Source of the DNA: Prunella strophiata
Taxonomy: Eukaryota > Chordata > Aves > Passeriformes > Prunellidae
Length of the DNA: 64,000 nt
Reading direction: 5' to 3'
Assembly: GCA_036583965.1 (NCBI GenBank)
Contig: JAZBQD010000034.1
Location: 2,108,001-2,172,000, forward strand
The notes beneath the pieces are model-generated. The model had not been told where the DNA came from, ran no database searches, and was given only the letters and a program-made list of their open reading frames with translations. A program made the translations under genes and the position numbers. This document shows, piece after piece, positions 46,591-57,740 of this stretch; the first letter of the stretch is position 1; each line of letters opens with the position of its first letter.

Positions 46591-47250
46591 CCTGCAGCAG
46601 CGCCTACGGGGCCGCTCTCGGCCGCTGCCCCGGCGGGATGAGCCCTGGCCATCACACTGCGCGAGCCCCTGCTGCCTCAGGCTGCCTGGACAGGGGCCAG
46701 ACGGCATATCTATGCTCACCTGTGCTGCTGCCCTTGAGCAGGCAGCCAGACGCGGTCGCTGTGACCTGGCCCCGTGCAAGGAGCTTCAGCCCAGCTTTGG
46801 CTGTCCCTTCGTGCCTGCACTGTGTCCTGACCCCTGTCTACTGTCCCTTCCAGTGTTCCTCTTGTTAACAACCTCCCAAGGACCCCGTCTCCTTCACCAT
46901 CACCACATGCCACTCCTCCCCCACCACTGCGATCACCACGGTGACTCCCAGGTAAGGCGCCTGGACCCCCGCCTGCGTCCTGCACCGGCCCCGCAGTGCC
47001 CCCGAGCTCCTCCTCCTATTCCTCCTCTTCTCTCTCCCCCCGTGCGTGGCTCCCGGCAGCTCGAGGAAATGGAGGCCGGGGGGCACCTGCAAGCCCGTGA
47101 TGCTCTGAGAGTGCCAGCACTAGAAATGTCCCCAAATCGGGCCGCTGGGGTGTTGTGTGCCCTGGGGCAGGCCCCCCTCCTCTGCTGGATGGAGGAGAGG
47201 CCGTCTCCTCGGGTGTGCAGCCGGGCACGGAGCAGCATGGTTCTCCGGAA
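46591..47250. other. GC-rich block of unknown identity beside the gap
   Basis: Composition is unlike the spacer on either side. There are splice-like sites on both strands, for example plus-strand CCCTTCCAG then GTAAGG about 100 bp later (near 46853 and 46952), and minus-strand ACAG before GTGAGC near 46717. No translated frame resembles a cadherin or another family I recognise. It could be an exon fragment of an unrelated gene joined across the gap, or unremarkable GC-rich DNA. Confidence 0.3.
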
Positions 47251-50200
47251 TACAACAGGTTCATTCTCATCTCGGCATTTAACAAAGTTTTAAGCACCTG
47301 AAAGTCACCAGTGTCTGAATGAGCAAGTGAGACTGTGAAGTCTTTCTTTGGACTATGTAGTAGTGGGGTTTGTTTTCTGGTAATGCATCAGTGCTTCCAC
47401 AGGAATTGTAAATTATTCTCCCCATATGTAATCATTCTAATTTCTCTAAAACCCTATTCAAATTTCAGGTTTGTGTATTACCTCATCATTAACAAAAAAA
47501 CCTCATGAGAAGATAATGCTTCATGATCATGCATATAAAGGAGATACAGCTGTCGGATCACCACCATTCTGAGAAGAATTATATTTATTCAAAAGCACAG
47601 AAATGATAAATGGACAAACTAAAAGAGGGGTGGTCATCCAACAGTGACGTGGTCATCAAACTATTCACTTAGGGGAATCTCTTCCCCTCTTTTATCACAC
47701 ACACTCTTCCACAAAACTGTGACTTACTCTCAGGCCATGTTTACATCTGCTCACTCAGAACTGGAGCTCAAGGGTCAGCCACTCACATCTCCTGCCTTCC
47801 TCACCAGCTACAACATGACTAAACAGACACTAAAGAACAAGGCCTGGGTAAATGAAGTTTTGCCACTACATATAGTTAAACATTCACATGGAGAGGAGAA
47901 AGAAAAAACAATTATATGAGCAAGGCAAGGATGCATTAATGTGTTTTCAGAGCAACTCACCAGGACAGCTCAGTTTTCACTTTGACCACAGAAATTCATA
48001 TCTGAGAGTACTTGGAAGACATTGAAGTCTCCAGCTGCACATGATACCCTGAGGTCTTATTCTGGACCACACAGTAAGAAGCCCTGACTTTAAAGGCTTT
48101 ATCAAGGGCCTCTTTTTCAGGCAAAGCTTTGTGAGAAAGTTGAACAGGCTCTCTTCATCTTCACACATAGAATTTTGTCTTAGGTGACCAAAGTAAGTAT
48201 TTCCTGAAAAAATCTCCACTCAAAGCTTCTAATGCAAAAGCACAGTCCAAAACCAGGGAAACAGAAGCATGACCTTCCAGGGAAAAAAGGCCTAAAAGGA
48301 AGTGTTACTACAACTTTGAACAAACTCTCCATTGCAACATTCCAGGGAGATAAAATCTAGATAAAGAGGTTTCACAGAGAAATTAGAAACTGTCAAAGCT
48401 GGGCAAGAACTCCTCTAGGAAACCCTCCAAGGAGCAGAGTGTTGTGCAAGGGTCTTTTCCTAGAATCCTCTATCAAACAAAGAAAGTTTCAGGTACAAGG
48501 AGTCTCATGCAGCCCCTTCCTGGTTTATGCAATTTGACTCTGGGCCAAACAATTTATCCCATAAAGCCAAAGGGAGCTGCCATCTTTATTTTCTGAAATC
48601 TCCCTGCTAGGCAGCATGGCCGTGTGGTGATGGTTGCCCATTATGGGGGACACCTCTCATGCTTGCTCCTTGAGGCAGGGAGATCTTTTATCAACAAGAG
48701 ATCTTTGGATGGGTCCAATTTGAGGCTTCCCTAAAGTGCAGCTGGACATGCATCAAACTTTGTGAAAGAAACACTTCCACAACATCATATTAAGCCACTT
48801 CTCATAATACTTCTGACAGACATTCTTTAGACAATCCAAATCATTCATTAATGACATCTAACCAGGCATCAACCTTCTAAAATGCAGTTATTGGACAAAT
48901 GCTTTGTTGTCAGAGGCCTGCCATTGCCTTTCCAAACAGGGAAACCAGGATCACAGACAAAAATGGCCCACCATGAAATCAAACAAGTGCTCAGTCAAAA
49001 CCACATTAATCCACTGAATTTCCTTATAGGAATTCAACTTTTGCTCTGCATTCACAGTATTCAGTTGCACCAAGGACAAATCCAACTACTGGTTTTATGT
49101 CAACTGTAAGTGAAAAAGAAATGGACATTAAAGTTCAGCAGTATTTTATGAAACTTGGAGTATATCAAAGTCTTTGTCTTGGCAGCTAAACATCCTCAAG
49201 GTGTGAATAGAAACTGCTCCCCCAGCCCATTAATTTCAACAGATCTCCTTTTCCAGGTCTGTCACCAAACTGAGACCCAGTTTTAGAACATGAGAAGCAA
49301 CAAGGAAGGAATGACAAGAGCACAGAAGTGAAGAAATTATAGCTTAACATTTCAGGCTGTGTCAAATGTAGCAGGTACACAGGAAGGAGTACCTAGTGTC
49401 AAGAGGCACAGATCTCCAAGTCATTTATTTGGAGAAGAAAAAATGGAAAATGCACAGGAGCACAACAGTGGGATTAATACAGCAAATAGGGGAAACAAAG
49501 TTTCCACCACCCATTTAGGAATTTCAAACCATAGCCAAGCAAACCTGTCCTGTCTCTGTGCAGACAGAAAGCTTTGGTGTGCTTAAATATCATGCAAGAG
49601 GGGAGCTACCTTTGAAGACAGACATCATTGAAAGACATGTTTCCCATACAACCTCTTTTATGGAAAACGAGGATCATAATACTGATGCATGCATCAGAAC
49701 ATAAAATGTTCTAGCAGGTACAAGCTACAAGGGGCTCAGTTAAACTCTTGGTCATCAGAATCAACTCACAGACAACATCATTCCTCATCAGCACATGGGC
49801 ATTTCAGAAGATAGGTGACTCTGCAAGAACTAATGCATAGTTTATGTCTACATCCTAGGACCAGCATTCTCAGGAAGAGCCTTAACAGACATAAGAGAGG
49901 ATTAAGTGAGTAAGTTTCTGGCAAATACTTCAAATGAAAGGTGAATTTCTAGTAGAAGTACCCTCTCATCCCTTACATTCCCAGCATTCTACAAAATCCT
50001 ATTAAAACCATTTTTGACATCTCTGATGGTCAAAGCAATGTAAAACACTCATTCACAGCACATACCCATGCATCATCTCTCTAAATGCAGAGTTGTTGGA
50101 CAAATGCTCTATGGTCAGAGAACTACCACTGCCTTTAAAAACAGAGAAACCAGGACTGCAGAAAAGATGGCACAGCCCTTGGTACTGGGCATACTATCAA

Positions 50201-51787
50201 ATCATGGCTCAGGTAAAACTGCTTGGGTTCATCTTTTTCCCTGCTATGATGCCAGCCTCCGTCTTCCTTGTTCTGTGTTCACAGCCTTTACTCACACAAT
50301 ACATGACATAACACCAAGAGTTACTTCATAAAAAAACAAGAGCCATTAATACCATCTGAAGGATGGTCAAGGCTGAGAAAAGCATAATTCAACCATGATG
50401 AAATTCGACATCCAGACACAGAAGGACATACAGCTGGAAAAATGATGCTTCATGCGGCAGTTCTTACACACAGAATTTCTGAAGGAAATTTGCACTTCCC
50501 TGGGTATTGTTTGCAGACAATTCATCAGAGGATTGACTCCCCCTTTACAGATGCAGCAAAAGGGCACCTGGTGTAAGTGGCGAGGCCTTGGCAATTGCCA
50601 GAACATAAAGAGACACACAGCCAGGTGGAACATCCAACTCCCTCTTTTCATGCTTTAGGCCACTCTCTGGCTGATCTTGCACTGACTGCTCACCAAGAAT
50701 GTGGGACAAGCAAGAGCATTGATTCTGCTACCATTAGAACAGACCCATTTATCAGGCACACAACAGGCCCACCTTTACCTCATCGTAGCAAGCAAGGCAG
50801 AATTCAACCACCAGTCACTGGGAAGAACATGCAGTAGGAAAGCAAACTGATGAACTCACTTGTCCATATTTCACCCTGCTCAAACACCACACAACATCAA
50901 AACTGCCTTTGCAAACAGACATCTCGGAAAAAAAATGTGCACATCATCTCCTTATGTAAGAACAAAGGTCAAAACATTAACACATGAAAGTAATTACTCC
51001 CCTTTTCACACACTAGCAAAGGAATGTAAAATGTTCTCAAGTTCATTAGAGATATACAGATCTAAAAAAAACCCAGACAAAAATGGACCAGCTCAAAGAC
51101 AACTTCAGCACCAAGGTAACTCGGTCATCAACAGATCTTATCAGATACTATCACAGATAATGGTCTTCCAAGAATCAACGCAGGAGATTAGCACCTGCAG
51201 AAATCTAGTAATCACCACATACTCTTCAAGGCTATGGCACAGGCATTGAGTGAAGAGCTAACAATCCTTTTCCTTCTCCTAAAGCTGATCTTGGGATATT
51301 TACAACTTTATCATTAACCTGTTGGTTAAATACATCCCATCAACCTGCAAATAAATGCAAAGACGAACCAACGGCTCTCAATATTTGCTTGCCTCGGTCT
51401 AGAAGAGACTCACATTGACTGATAGTACAGGTGGACAGCTCCTTCAAAACGCGCACATTTTTTCAACCCTCGTAATATGCAAGCAGATTGGCCACATGCA
51501 CTTCAAAGAAGAAACATCAAGATTGTAAAGGCAAAGGGGCAGCTGCACTCCAGGACAGACCGGGGCAGTAACCAGCGTGAAACAGAGAGATGAGTAAGAC
51601 ACACCACAGATGAACCTCCAGACGGCAACTCTCTCACTGCTCCTGTCCCATGCCATGCCACGTTTAAGCGTGGAGACTGAAACAAGGTTCACGTCCTCTC
51701 TATATAGAACACAGACGTAAGGGATGAAAGAGCATGGAAGCAAAAAAGGGAAGCGTCGCCGAAACACTACGGTTCAAAGGAGCTCAC

Positions 51788-54256
51788 CGGTGCAGAGCCG
51801 GGGTCAAGGGGACGAGCGCCGGCAGGTTCTTCCTCCCCGAGCAGCGGCGCGGGCTCGTCGGGCAGCGGCCGGGCCGGGAGGGTGTCGCAGCAGCTGGCGG
51901 GCGAGAAGCGCAGCTGGCTCTTGCGCGAGTCGGCCGTGAGCGACACCTCGTGCGAGTAGGACTGCAGGAAGGCGCGCACGCCGTCGATGCCCACGAAGTG
52001 CGACACGGGCACGCCGCGCAGGGCGCCGCTGTCGGGCGGCAGCAGCTGCTGGCGGCGCCAGCGGCGCAGGCGCAGCGCCAGCAGCAGCAGCAGGAAGGCC
52101 ACGAAGAGGCACGACACGGCGGCCACGGCCAGCACGAGCCAGCGCGTCAGGCTGGCGGCCGGCTCGCCCGGCGCCAACGCCTCGTCGGCCGCGCTGCCCA
52201 GCTCGGCCAGCAGCTCGGCCACGCTCTCGGCCAGCACCACGCTCAGCGTGGCCGTGGCCGACAGCGCCGGCCGCCCGTGGTCCCTCACCAGCACCAGCAG
52301 GCTGTGGCGCGCCGCGTCGCGGGCCAGCGGCGAGCGCGCCGTGCGCACCTCGCCGCTGTGCAGCCCCACGCGGAACAGCCCCGGCTCCGTGGCCTTGGCC
52401 AGCTCGTAGGACAGCCACGCGTTCTGCCCCGCGTCCGCGTCCACCGCCACCACCTTGGCCACCAGCGCGCCCGCCTCCGACCAGCGCGGCGCCAGCTCCA
52501 CGCCCGACCACGCCAAGGCCGAGCCCGAGCCCGAGCCCGAGCCCGCCGCTGCAGCCGGCGGCGGGTACAGCACCTGCGGCGCGTTGTCGTTCTCGTCCAC
52601 GATCAGCAGCCGCACCGACACGTTGCTGCTCAGCGCCGGCGCGCCGCCGTCCTCCGCACGCACGCACAGCTCCAGCTCGCGCAGCTGCTCGTAGTCCAAG
52701 GAGCGCAGCGCGTACAGCGCGCCCGTCTCCGCCTGCACCGACACGTACGACGACAGCGGCGCGCCCCGCACCCGCCCCTCCGCCAGCCGGTAGCGCACGC
52801 GCGCGTTCTGCCCCCAGTCCGCGTCCGTGGCGCGCACCGTCAGCACCAGCGCGCCCGCCGCGTTGTTCTCCGCCAGCCGCGCGCTGTAGCGCTCCTCCAA
52901 GAACACCGGCGCGTTGTCGTTCACGTCCAGCACCCGCAGCGCCAGCACCGCGCTGCTCTGCAGCGCCGGCGACCCGCCGTCGGCCGCCCGCACCGTTATG
53001 TTGTACTCCGACACCTGCTCCCGGTCCAGCTCTCTCGCTGTCACCACGCTGTAGTAATTGCCCTGAGAGCTTTGAAGCCGGAACGGAACGTCTTTGTCGA
53101 GTGAGCAGCGCACCTCGCCGTTGGCCCCCGAGTCACGGTCCTGCACGTACAAAAGGGCCACCACAGTTCCCGAGGGGGCGTCTTCCGAGATCTCGCTTAG
53201 TGCCGACCGCACGGAAATCTCGGGTGCGTTGTCATTGACGTCTGTCACAGTGATCACGACTTTTGCTATGTCGGAAAGGTCCCCCCCGTCTCGAACGTGT
53301 ACCTCCAGTTCGTAGGAGGTACCTTCCTCGAAGTCTAAGTTACGCATCAACGTGATTGCTCCCGTGTCGGCGTCCAGATGGAATATCTTTGACGCTTTTA
53401 CAGAAGCCATTTGATATGAATATTTTACTTGCCCGTTCAGACCTTCATCGGCGTCCGTGGCGGTGACAGTGACGAGGACAGAGCCCACGGGCACGTCCTC
53501 GGGCACACGCACCGTGTACTCCGCCTGGCTGAACACGGGCGCGTTGTCGTTCGCGTCCAGCACGGTCACGCGGATCCGAGCCGTGCCCGTCCGTGCCGGA
53601 TCGCCGCCGTCACTCGCCCTCAGCACCAGCTCGTGAAACGCCGCCTCCTCCCGGTCCAGCGCCTTGGCCAGCACCAGCTCGGGACGCTGATCGCCGCCGG
53701 GGCCCGCCTGCACGGCCAGCGAGAAGTGCTCGTCGCCGCTCAGCTCGTAGCTCTGCAGGGAATTCCGACCCGAGTCAGGATCGTGAGCCCTGGCAAGGGG
53801 AAACCGTGCTCCGGGGGCTGTCATCTCGCTCATTCTCAGCTCTGTTTCTGCCTCTCCAAAGCTGGGCGCGTTGTCATTAATGTCCGTGATTTCAACTTCT
53901 ATTCCATAAAACTTCATTTCTCCCTCCACTATGAGTTCACAGAGAAGCACGCACTGCTGCACGTCTTCGCACAGCTGCTCTCTGTCGATCCTCTCCGCAA
54001 TCACTAAATGTCCCGTCTTCCCGTGCAGAGAGAAGTACTGAGTCATGCCTCTTTCTGTAATATGGACACCGCGGTCTCGGATCTTCGGCAGCTGCAGCCC
54101 AAGGTCCTTGGCCACGTTTCCCACGAACGAGCCCTTGGGCATCTCCTCGGGCACCGAGTAGCGCAGCTGCCCCCACGCCGCCTCCCACGCCGCCAGCAGC
54201 ACGGCCCAGAGCAGAGCTCGCTTCCACCGGCCCCAGCGCCTCCCCGCCGCGCTCAT
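51788..54256 (-). CDS. PCDHGA: Gamma-A protocadherin variable exon GA2, intact
   Basis: An open 823-codon exon. Signal peptide at residues 1-29 (MSAAGRRWGRWKRALLWAVL, cleavage near AAWG-QLRYSV). EC1-EC5 end at the calcium motifs DINDNAP (125-131), DANDNAP (234-240), DVNDNAP (about 339-345), DVNDNAP (444-450) and DENDNAP (554-560); EC6 runs to about 680. The EC5-EC6 linker has a Gly-Ser stretch (572-579). The membrane helix is at about 706-730. The tail has [19 protein letters not shown] and [13 protein letters not shown], diagnostic of gamma-A. It ends GGCTCTGCACCG before donor GTGAGC, phase 0. In the family EC1-EC4 mediate strictly homophilic trans binding and EC6 supports cis dimers. About 650 bp of EC6 and tail are nearly identical to GA1. 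The isoform number cannot be assigned. Confidence 0.95.
52521..52544. repeat. Short (GAGCCC)4 in the GA2 EC5-EC6 linker
   Basis: Four hexamers encoding Gly-Ser repeats on the minus strand, flanked by an Ala run. This is the likely ancestral state of the 473-copy array in GA1. Confidence 0.9.
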
Positions 54257-54900
54257 CTCCGCCGCCGGCAGTTCCTCACCGCTGATCCCAGATGACCCTC
54301 ACGCTTTCAGGCCCTGCCGCGGTTACGTTCTCTTCGCTGTAGGTCGGTTCTGCGCTGCCGGAACGATCGCAGACCGCTCGGCCGCCGAGCTAGGAATCCA
54401 GCGACCGAGAGAGAGCCGGTCCGCAGCGGGCGGGGCTGCAGCGCTCCGAGCTCCCTCTCGCTCCTCTCGGTCAACAGCGGCGCCCGCAGCCTCCTCCCGG
54501 CACTGCAGGCACCGAGCGCTGCCCAGCGCTGCGGTCCTGCCTTTCCCACGGGCTGCCAGCCGGGACGGCACATTCGCCACGGAGACCTCGACCCTGCTTC
54601 GGCTTTTCTCCACCCGACCCCCGACCCTAAACTGATCATTACCGGGAGAAATATAGTTTCCCTGTGGTTATGCTATTTCTACCGCTCGGGAAAAGTCCCT
54701 GACTAACGTGGATATATCTTAATTGAAAAACATTCTCACAATACGACGCGCATAGTATTACGAATCTTATCTCACTGCTCGAAAAGTGCAATCTCTATCA
54801 CGAATTTCTGTATCAATCATTATTGAATACAGCAAAAACCGGGCTCTGAAGTAGGAAACGTTGTGGAGGTGCTCTGCCCTCGCTTAGCTCGCTGGCGTTC
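54257..54900. other. GA2 upstream region with flank shared with GA1
   Basis: GC-rich promoter region to about 54.6 kb, then sequence to about 54.84 kb that aligns with 33.82-34.03 kb upstream of GA1 (for example TTATGCTATT, CGGGAAA and AAAAGTGCAA in order). The shared flank shows that the duplicated unit extended at least 0.5 kb upstream of the exon. Confidence 0.65.
54469..54489 (-). promoter_or_regulatory. CSE/CTCF-like block upstream of GA2
   Basis: The minus strand reads CTGCGGGCGCCGCTGTTGAC, about 215 bp before the GA2 ATG, followed toward the gene by GGAGCGCTGCAG and a GC box. Nearly identical to the GA1 region over about 95 bp. Confidence 0.75.
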
Positions 54901-57740
54901 TTAGCGGGGCGGAAGCGGCGGGTCGGCGTAATGTTGCCCAGGGGGGGAGCGGTTATCCTCCGGGTGACAGGCACTCGCCTGCCGGTTTTGGGTTGCCCTC
55001 AGGTTGAGTGGATTGCCGATCCCGCGCAGTGGGGCCGGGTGAGGGGTTTCGTTCTTGTCTGCATATGTGTTCTCTTCTGCTGCAGCCGGCTGTCTGTTTG
55101 GGGTGGGCGTTTCGAAAGAGGTGTCTTTTTTTGTGGGGTTTTATGCTGGTCCGGAGCTTACCGTTGCCTAATTCCTGTATCATGTATCAGCTTTCTTGCG
55201 GACGCCTACTAGACATTTCCCCGTTGTCGCAGCCCAGGTTGCTTCGTTCACACCTTTGGATGCGCGCGCGGGGCTTTGTACCGCGTGCTATGACCGCTCG
55301 TAGTGCTGGGGCGAATCTGTCCGGGAAGTGCTGGGCCAATCCCCTGCTCCAGCCTCTGTCTGCCCAATCTCGTAGTGAAGGGAACCTCCGCTATTGAGTT
55401 CGCCTGGATCATGCAGTCGTTAGCGCTAGTAATGCTCTTACACCCCTAGGCATCGGATCCAATTAGCACTGCCCTTTTCAGTTTTGTCGTTCACAGTTCG
55501 CAGTCCCCGGCATCCTTTCGTGTCCAACGCTGCTCGTATCAGACTCTTGGCAAGGTCAACACCCCCCCCAATTCCGTTTGATGTTCTCGTCTCGTTTTCC
55601 CCAATTTCGGACAGGCTATGCGCTTGCGCTCTGGCGTGTGGTCGGCGTATTGTCTGGTGGCGGGTTTAGGAGTAACACTTTTGCACGTCTTTGGGGCAGT
55701 CATCTTTTGGCTCTTATGCGATTCGTATCGTGCTGAAAGACTCTCCTGCCGCTCGTCTCTTATTTGATCGAGTTGGTGTCAGGGTTATCTTCGCTCCGGG
55801 AATTTGTGGGCTGTTTTGGCCTTATTGCCCGGGGATACGCCACTACCTCCTCCTAATGCGAATATTATGCCGTTAGCGGACAGTAGAGTGTGGTAGAGGC
55901 TGTCAGTTTGTGTAGTCATGGTGGTACTCTTCTCACGGAGGCAACATTCAAGTCGTTCCTGTTATGTGATGGTGCTCGCACTCCGCCGGGGAGTGCGTAT
56001 TGCTGTGTGCCTAGAATGGGCTTCCCCTGTGTTAAGGGCTAGGGCCGCTGGGTTTTTGCTAGAATTCGTGGTTCGGGTTCGCTCCTGTAGGCCAGCGAGG
56101 TGGCCTGCCATATATTTGTGTGGTCTGCTCTTTCGCATCACATCTCCCCTCGTCTCCGGATGTGTGTACGTTTCAGACGGGTGACTTGTAGCAGCGGAGC
56201 GGCCTCACGCGTAATCGCGATTTTGACTCTCCTGGTACGTTGGGGACGTCAGGTCATTCCCCTCCCGTGAATGTGTAACGTTTGCACGGCGGTGCCGGTG
56301 GCCGATTATCCTGATGCAATTCGGGTGCCAAATGCTTCATGCATCGTGGTCTGCGTGTAGCCTGGCGCGTAGTCACTGGCGGTCCTTGTCGTAATAAACT
56401 AGCATGAAGGCGGTTATTTAGTACTCGGCTGCCGCTGCTTGGCTGGGAGTCCTGTCGCGCGCGAGGTGTGATGGTCAGGTGGGTTCACAGCTTTTATTAG
56501 TCTCCCGCACCCCCGCCTGCCGTATTCACTTGGCGGCCTTAGATCGCGGCCCCGGGCAAGTTTATAGCGTGAGGTATAGAGTTGTGGGGCCGTTGTACCC
56601 TACCGAATGCTGCTACTCTTTAGCTAGTTATGGGTTCGGAAACTCACTTCCGGACTTAGCCGATCCGCGCGCGCTGCAGGCAGCATCCCTGGTGGTTCGC
56701 CCCTACACTTTTGTGGCGTCGTGTATAACCGCGCTCCCTGCGGTGTGCGTGAGAACCCCATAGCCGCGTGCTCTGCTAGTTTACTACAACGTAGCCCTTG
56801 TTAGTGAGTGATCGTTGCGTCGAGCTGTCGGTTTTTTCTTTATCGCTGAGTGGTAGCGGTAATTGAGGCGTTTCTTGCTTTCTCGTAGCTTGTTACCTGA
56901 ACTGGGCACCGTTGCCCTCCTGTGGCAGTGTTCCCTTACTATCTTCGCCCTCGGAGTCGGCCGTCTTTAGTTATTGCGGCCGATTCCGTGCACCGGTGTC
57001 GGCCTGGTGAGTGTCCGGTTGTGAGATGTTGCACCACACTATGACTCCGGTAGCCCTTGCTAGTACCGTTCTTTAACGGTGACGCGTCTGGGTCATATGT
57101 GTGCCGTGCCGCTTGGGCGCAACTCAGTGGTGCTGGTCTGACAGGCCGTCGCCGGTATTCTGCTAGACGCTGATGTGAGGAACTTAGGTCCGTTTTAGCC
57201 CTAGGCATTCCCCCCGCGACACTCTGGTTTGACTATGGTTCATCTCTCTGGGTGTCTTCTTTCTCCCCGGGTAGGGTTCTCGCGTCTGCGCCGCCTCAAT
57301 TACACCACCAACGCCACGGAGACATCTAAGCTGTCGTTTCCTACCCACGCTCACTTCACCGTCTCATCAGGCCCGGGGCTTCCTAGCAGCTAGTCGGCCA
57401 GTTAGTGATCCCCGGAGCTTACCTTGGGTCTTGGGGCGGGATGAGCCTACCTCCTTTATTCAATTGGCCTGCTCGTTGGGTTTACTACGCGAGGTCTGTC
57501 CCACACTGCTGCTTTCCCCCACCTCCGTTTCAGAACCTCTACTTCCGACTTTTTTCTTCCCCCCACGTACCCGTGTTGTTTACTCGCGCCCCCTCCTGGT
57601 CTTTTTTCTCGGGCTGTTCATTTCCTGCTTCAGGACCTTCCCGAGGCTTCTCTACCCGCCTCCCCTTCCCACCGTTGGCGGCTTTTGAGATCCGTTTGGC
57701 GTGGCGAGCTAAATCTGCTCCCTCCCGGTGTTGACTGCAG
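54900..57740. other. Compositionally alien, random-looking block
   Basis: About 2.8 kb with A as the scarcest base and CpG at about the level expected from base composition (roughly four or five per 60 bases by eye), whereas spacers such as 44-46 kb show zero or one. No ORF exceeds about 130 codons, and no cadherin motif, CR1 word, repeat or recognisable protein is seen. Ordinary spacer resumes near 57.75 kb. I do not recognise it; unpolished or spurious sequence is the leading explanation. Confidence 0.55.

Larger units (their letters stand above)
42635..51230. repeat. Array of diverged spacer repeats
   Basis: Several segments share ordered landmarks. AGCAAGGCAA near 42640 and 47920 is followed by an ACTGAGG/CCTGAGG...TCTTA.(A)CTGGAC.(A)CA block, seen again in part near 47310. 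A GGACTGGCATTGCCTTTC-type segment recurs near 43230, 48910 and 50120, with GATACCAGGAT or AAACCAGGA. A GTCATCA...AACTCA(C)A segment recurs near 44540, 49750 and 51120. An AAACACCACACAA segment occurs near 44360 and 50880. Identity is modest, so these are old copies. I recognise no known transposon in them; duplicated cluster spacers are the simplest reading. Confidence 0.6.

Noticed and set aside
54900..57740. Bacterial insertion or horizontal transfer
   Set aside because: Composition is unusual, but bacterial DNA of this length should contain a long ORF; the longest here is about 130 codons and resembles nothing known.
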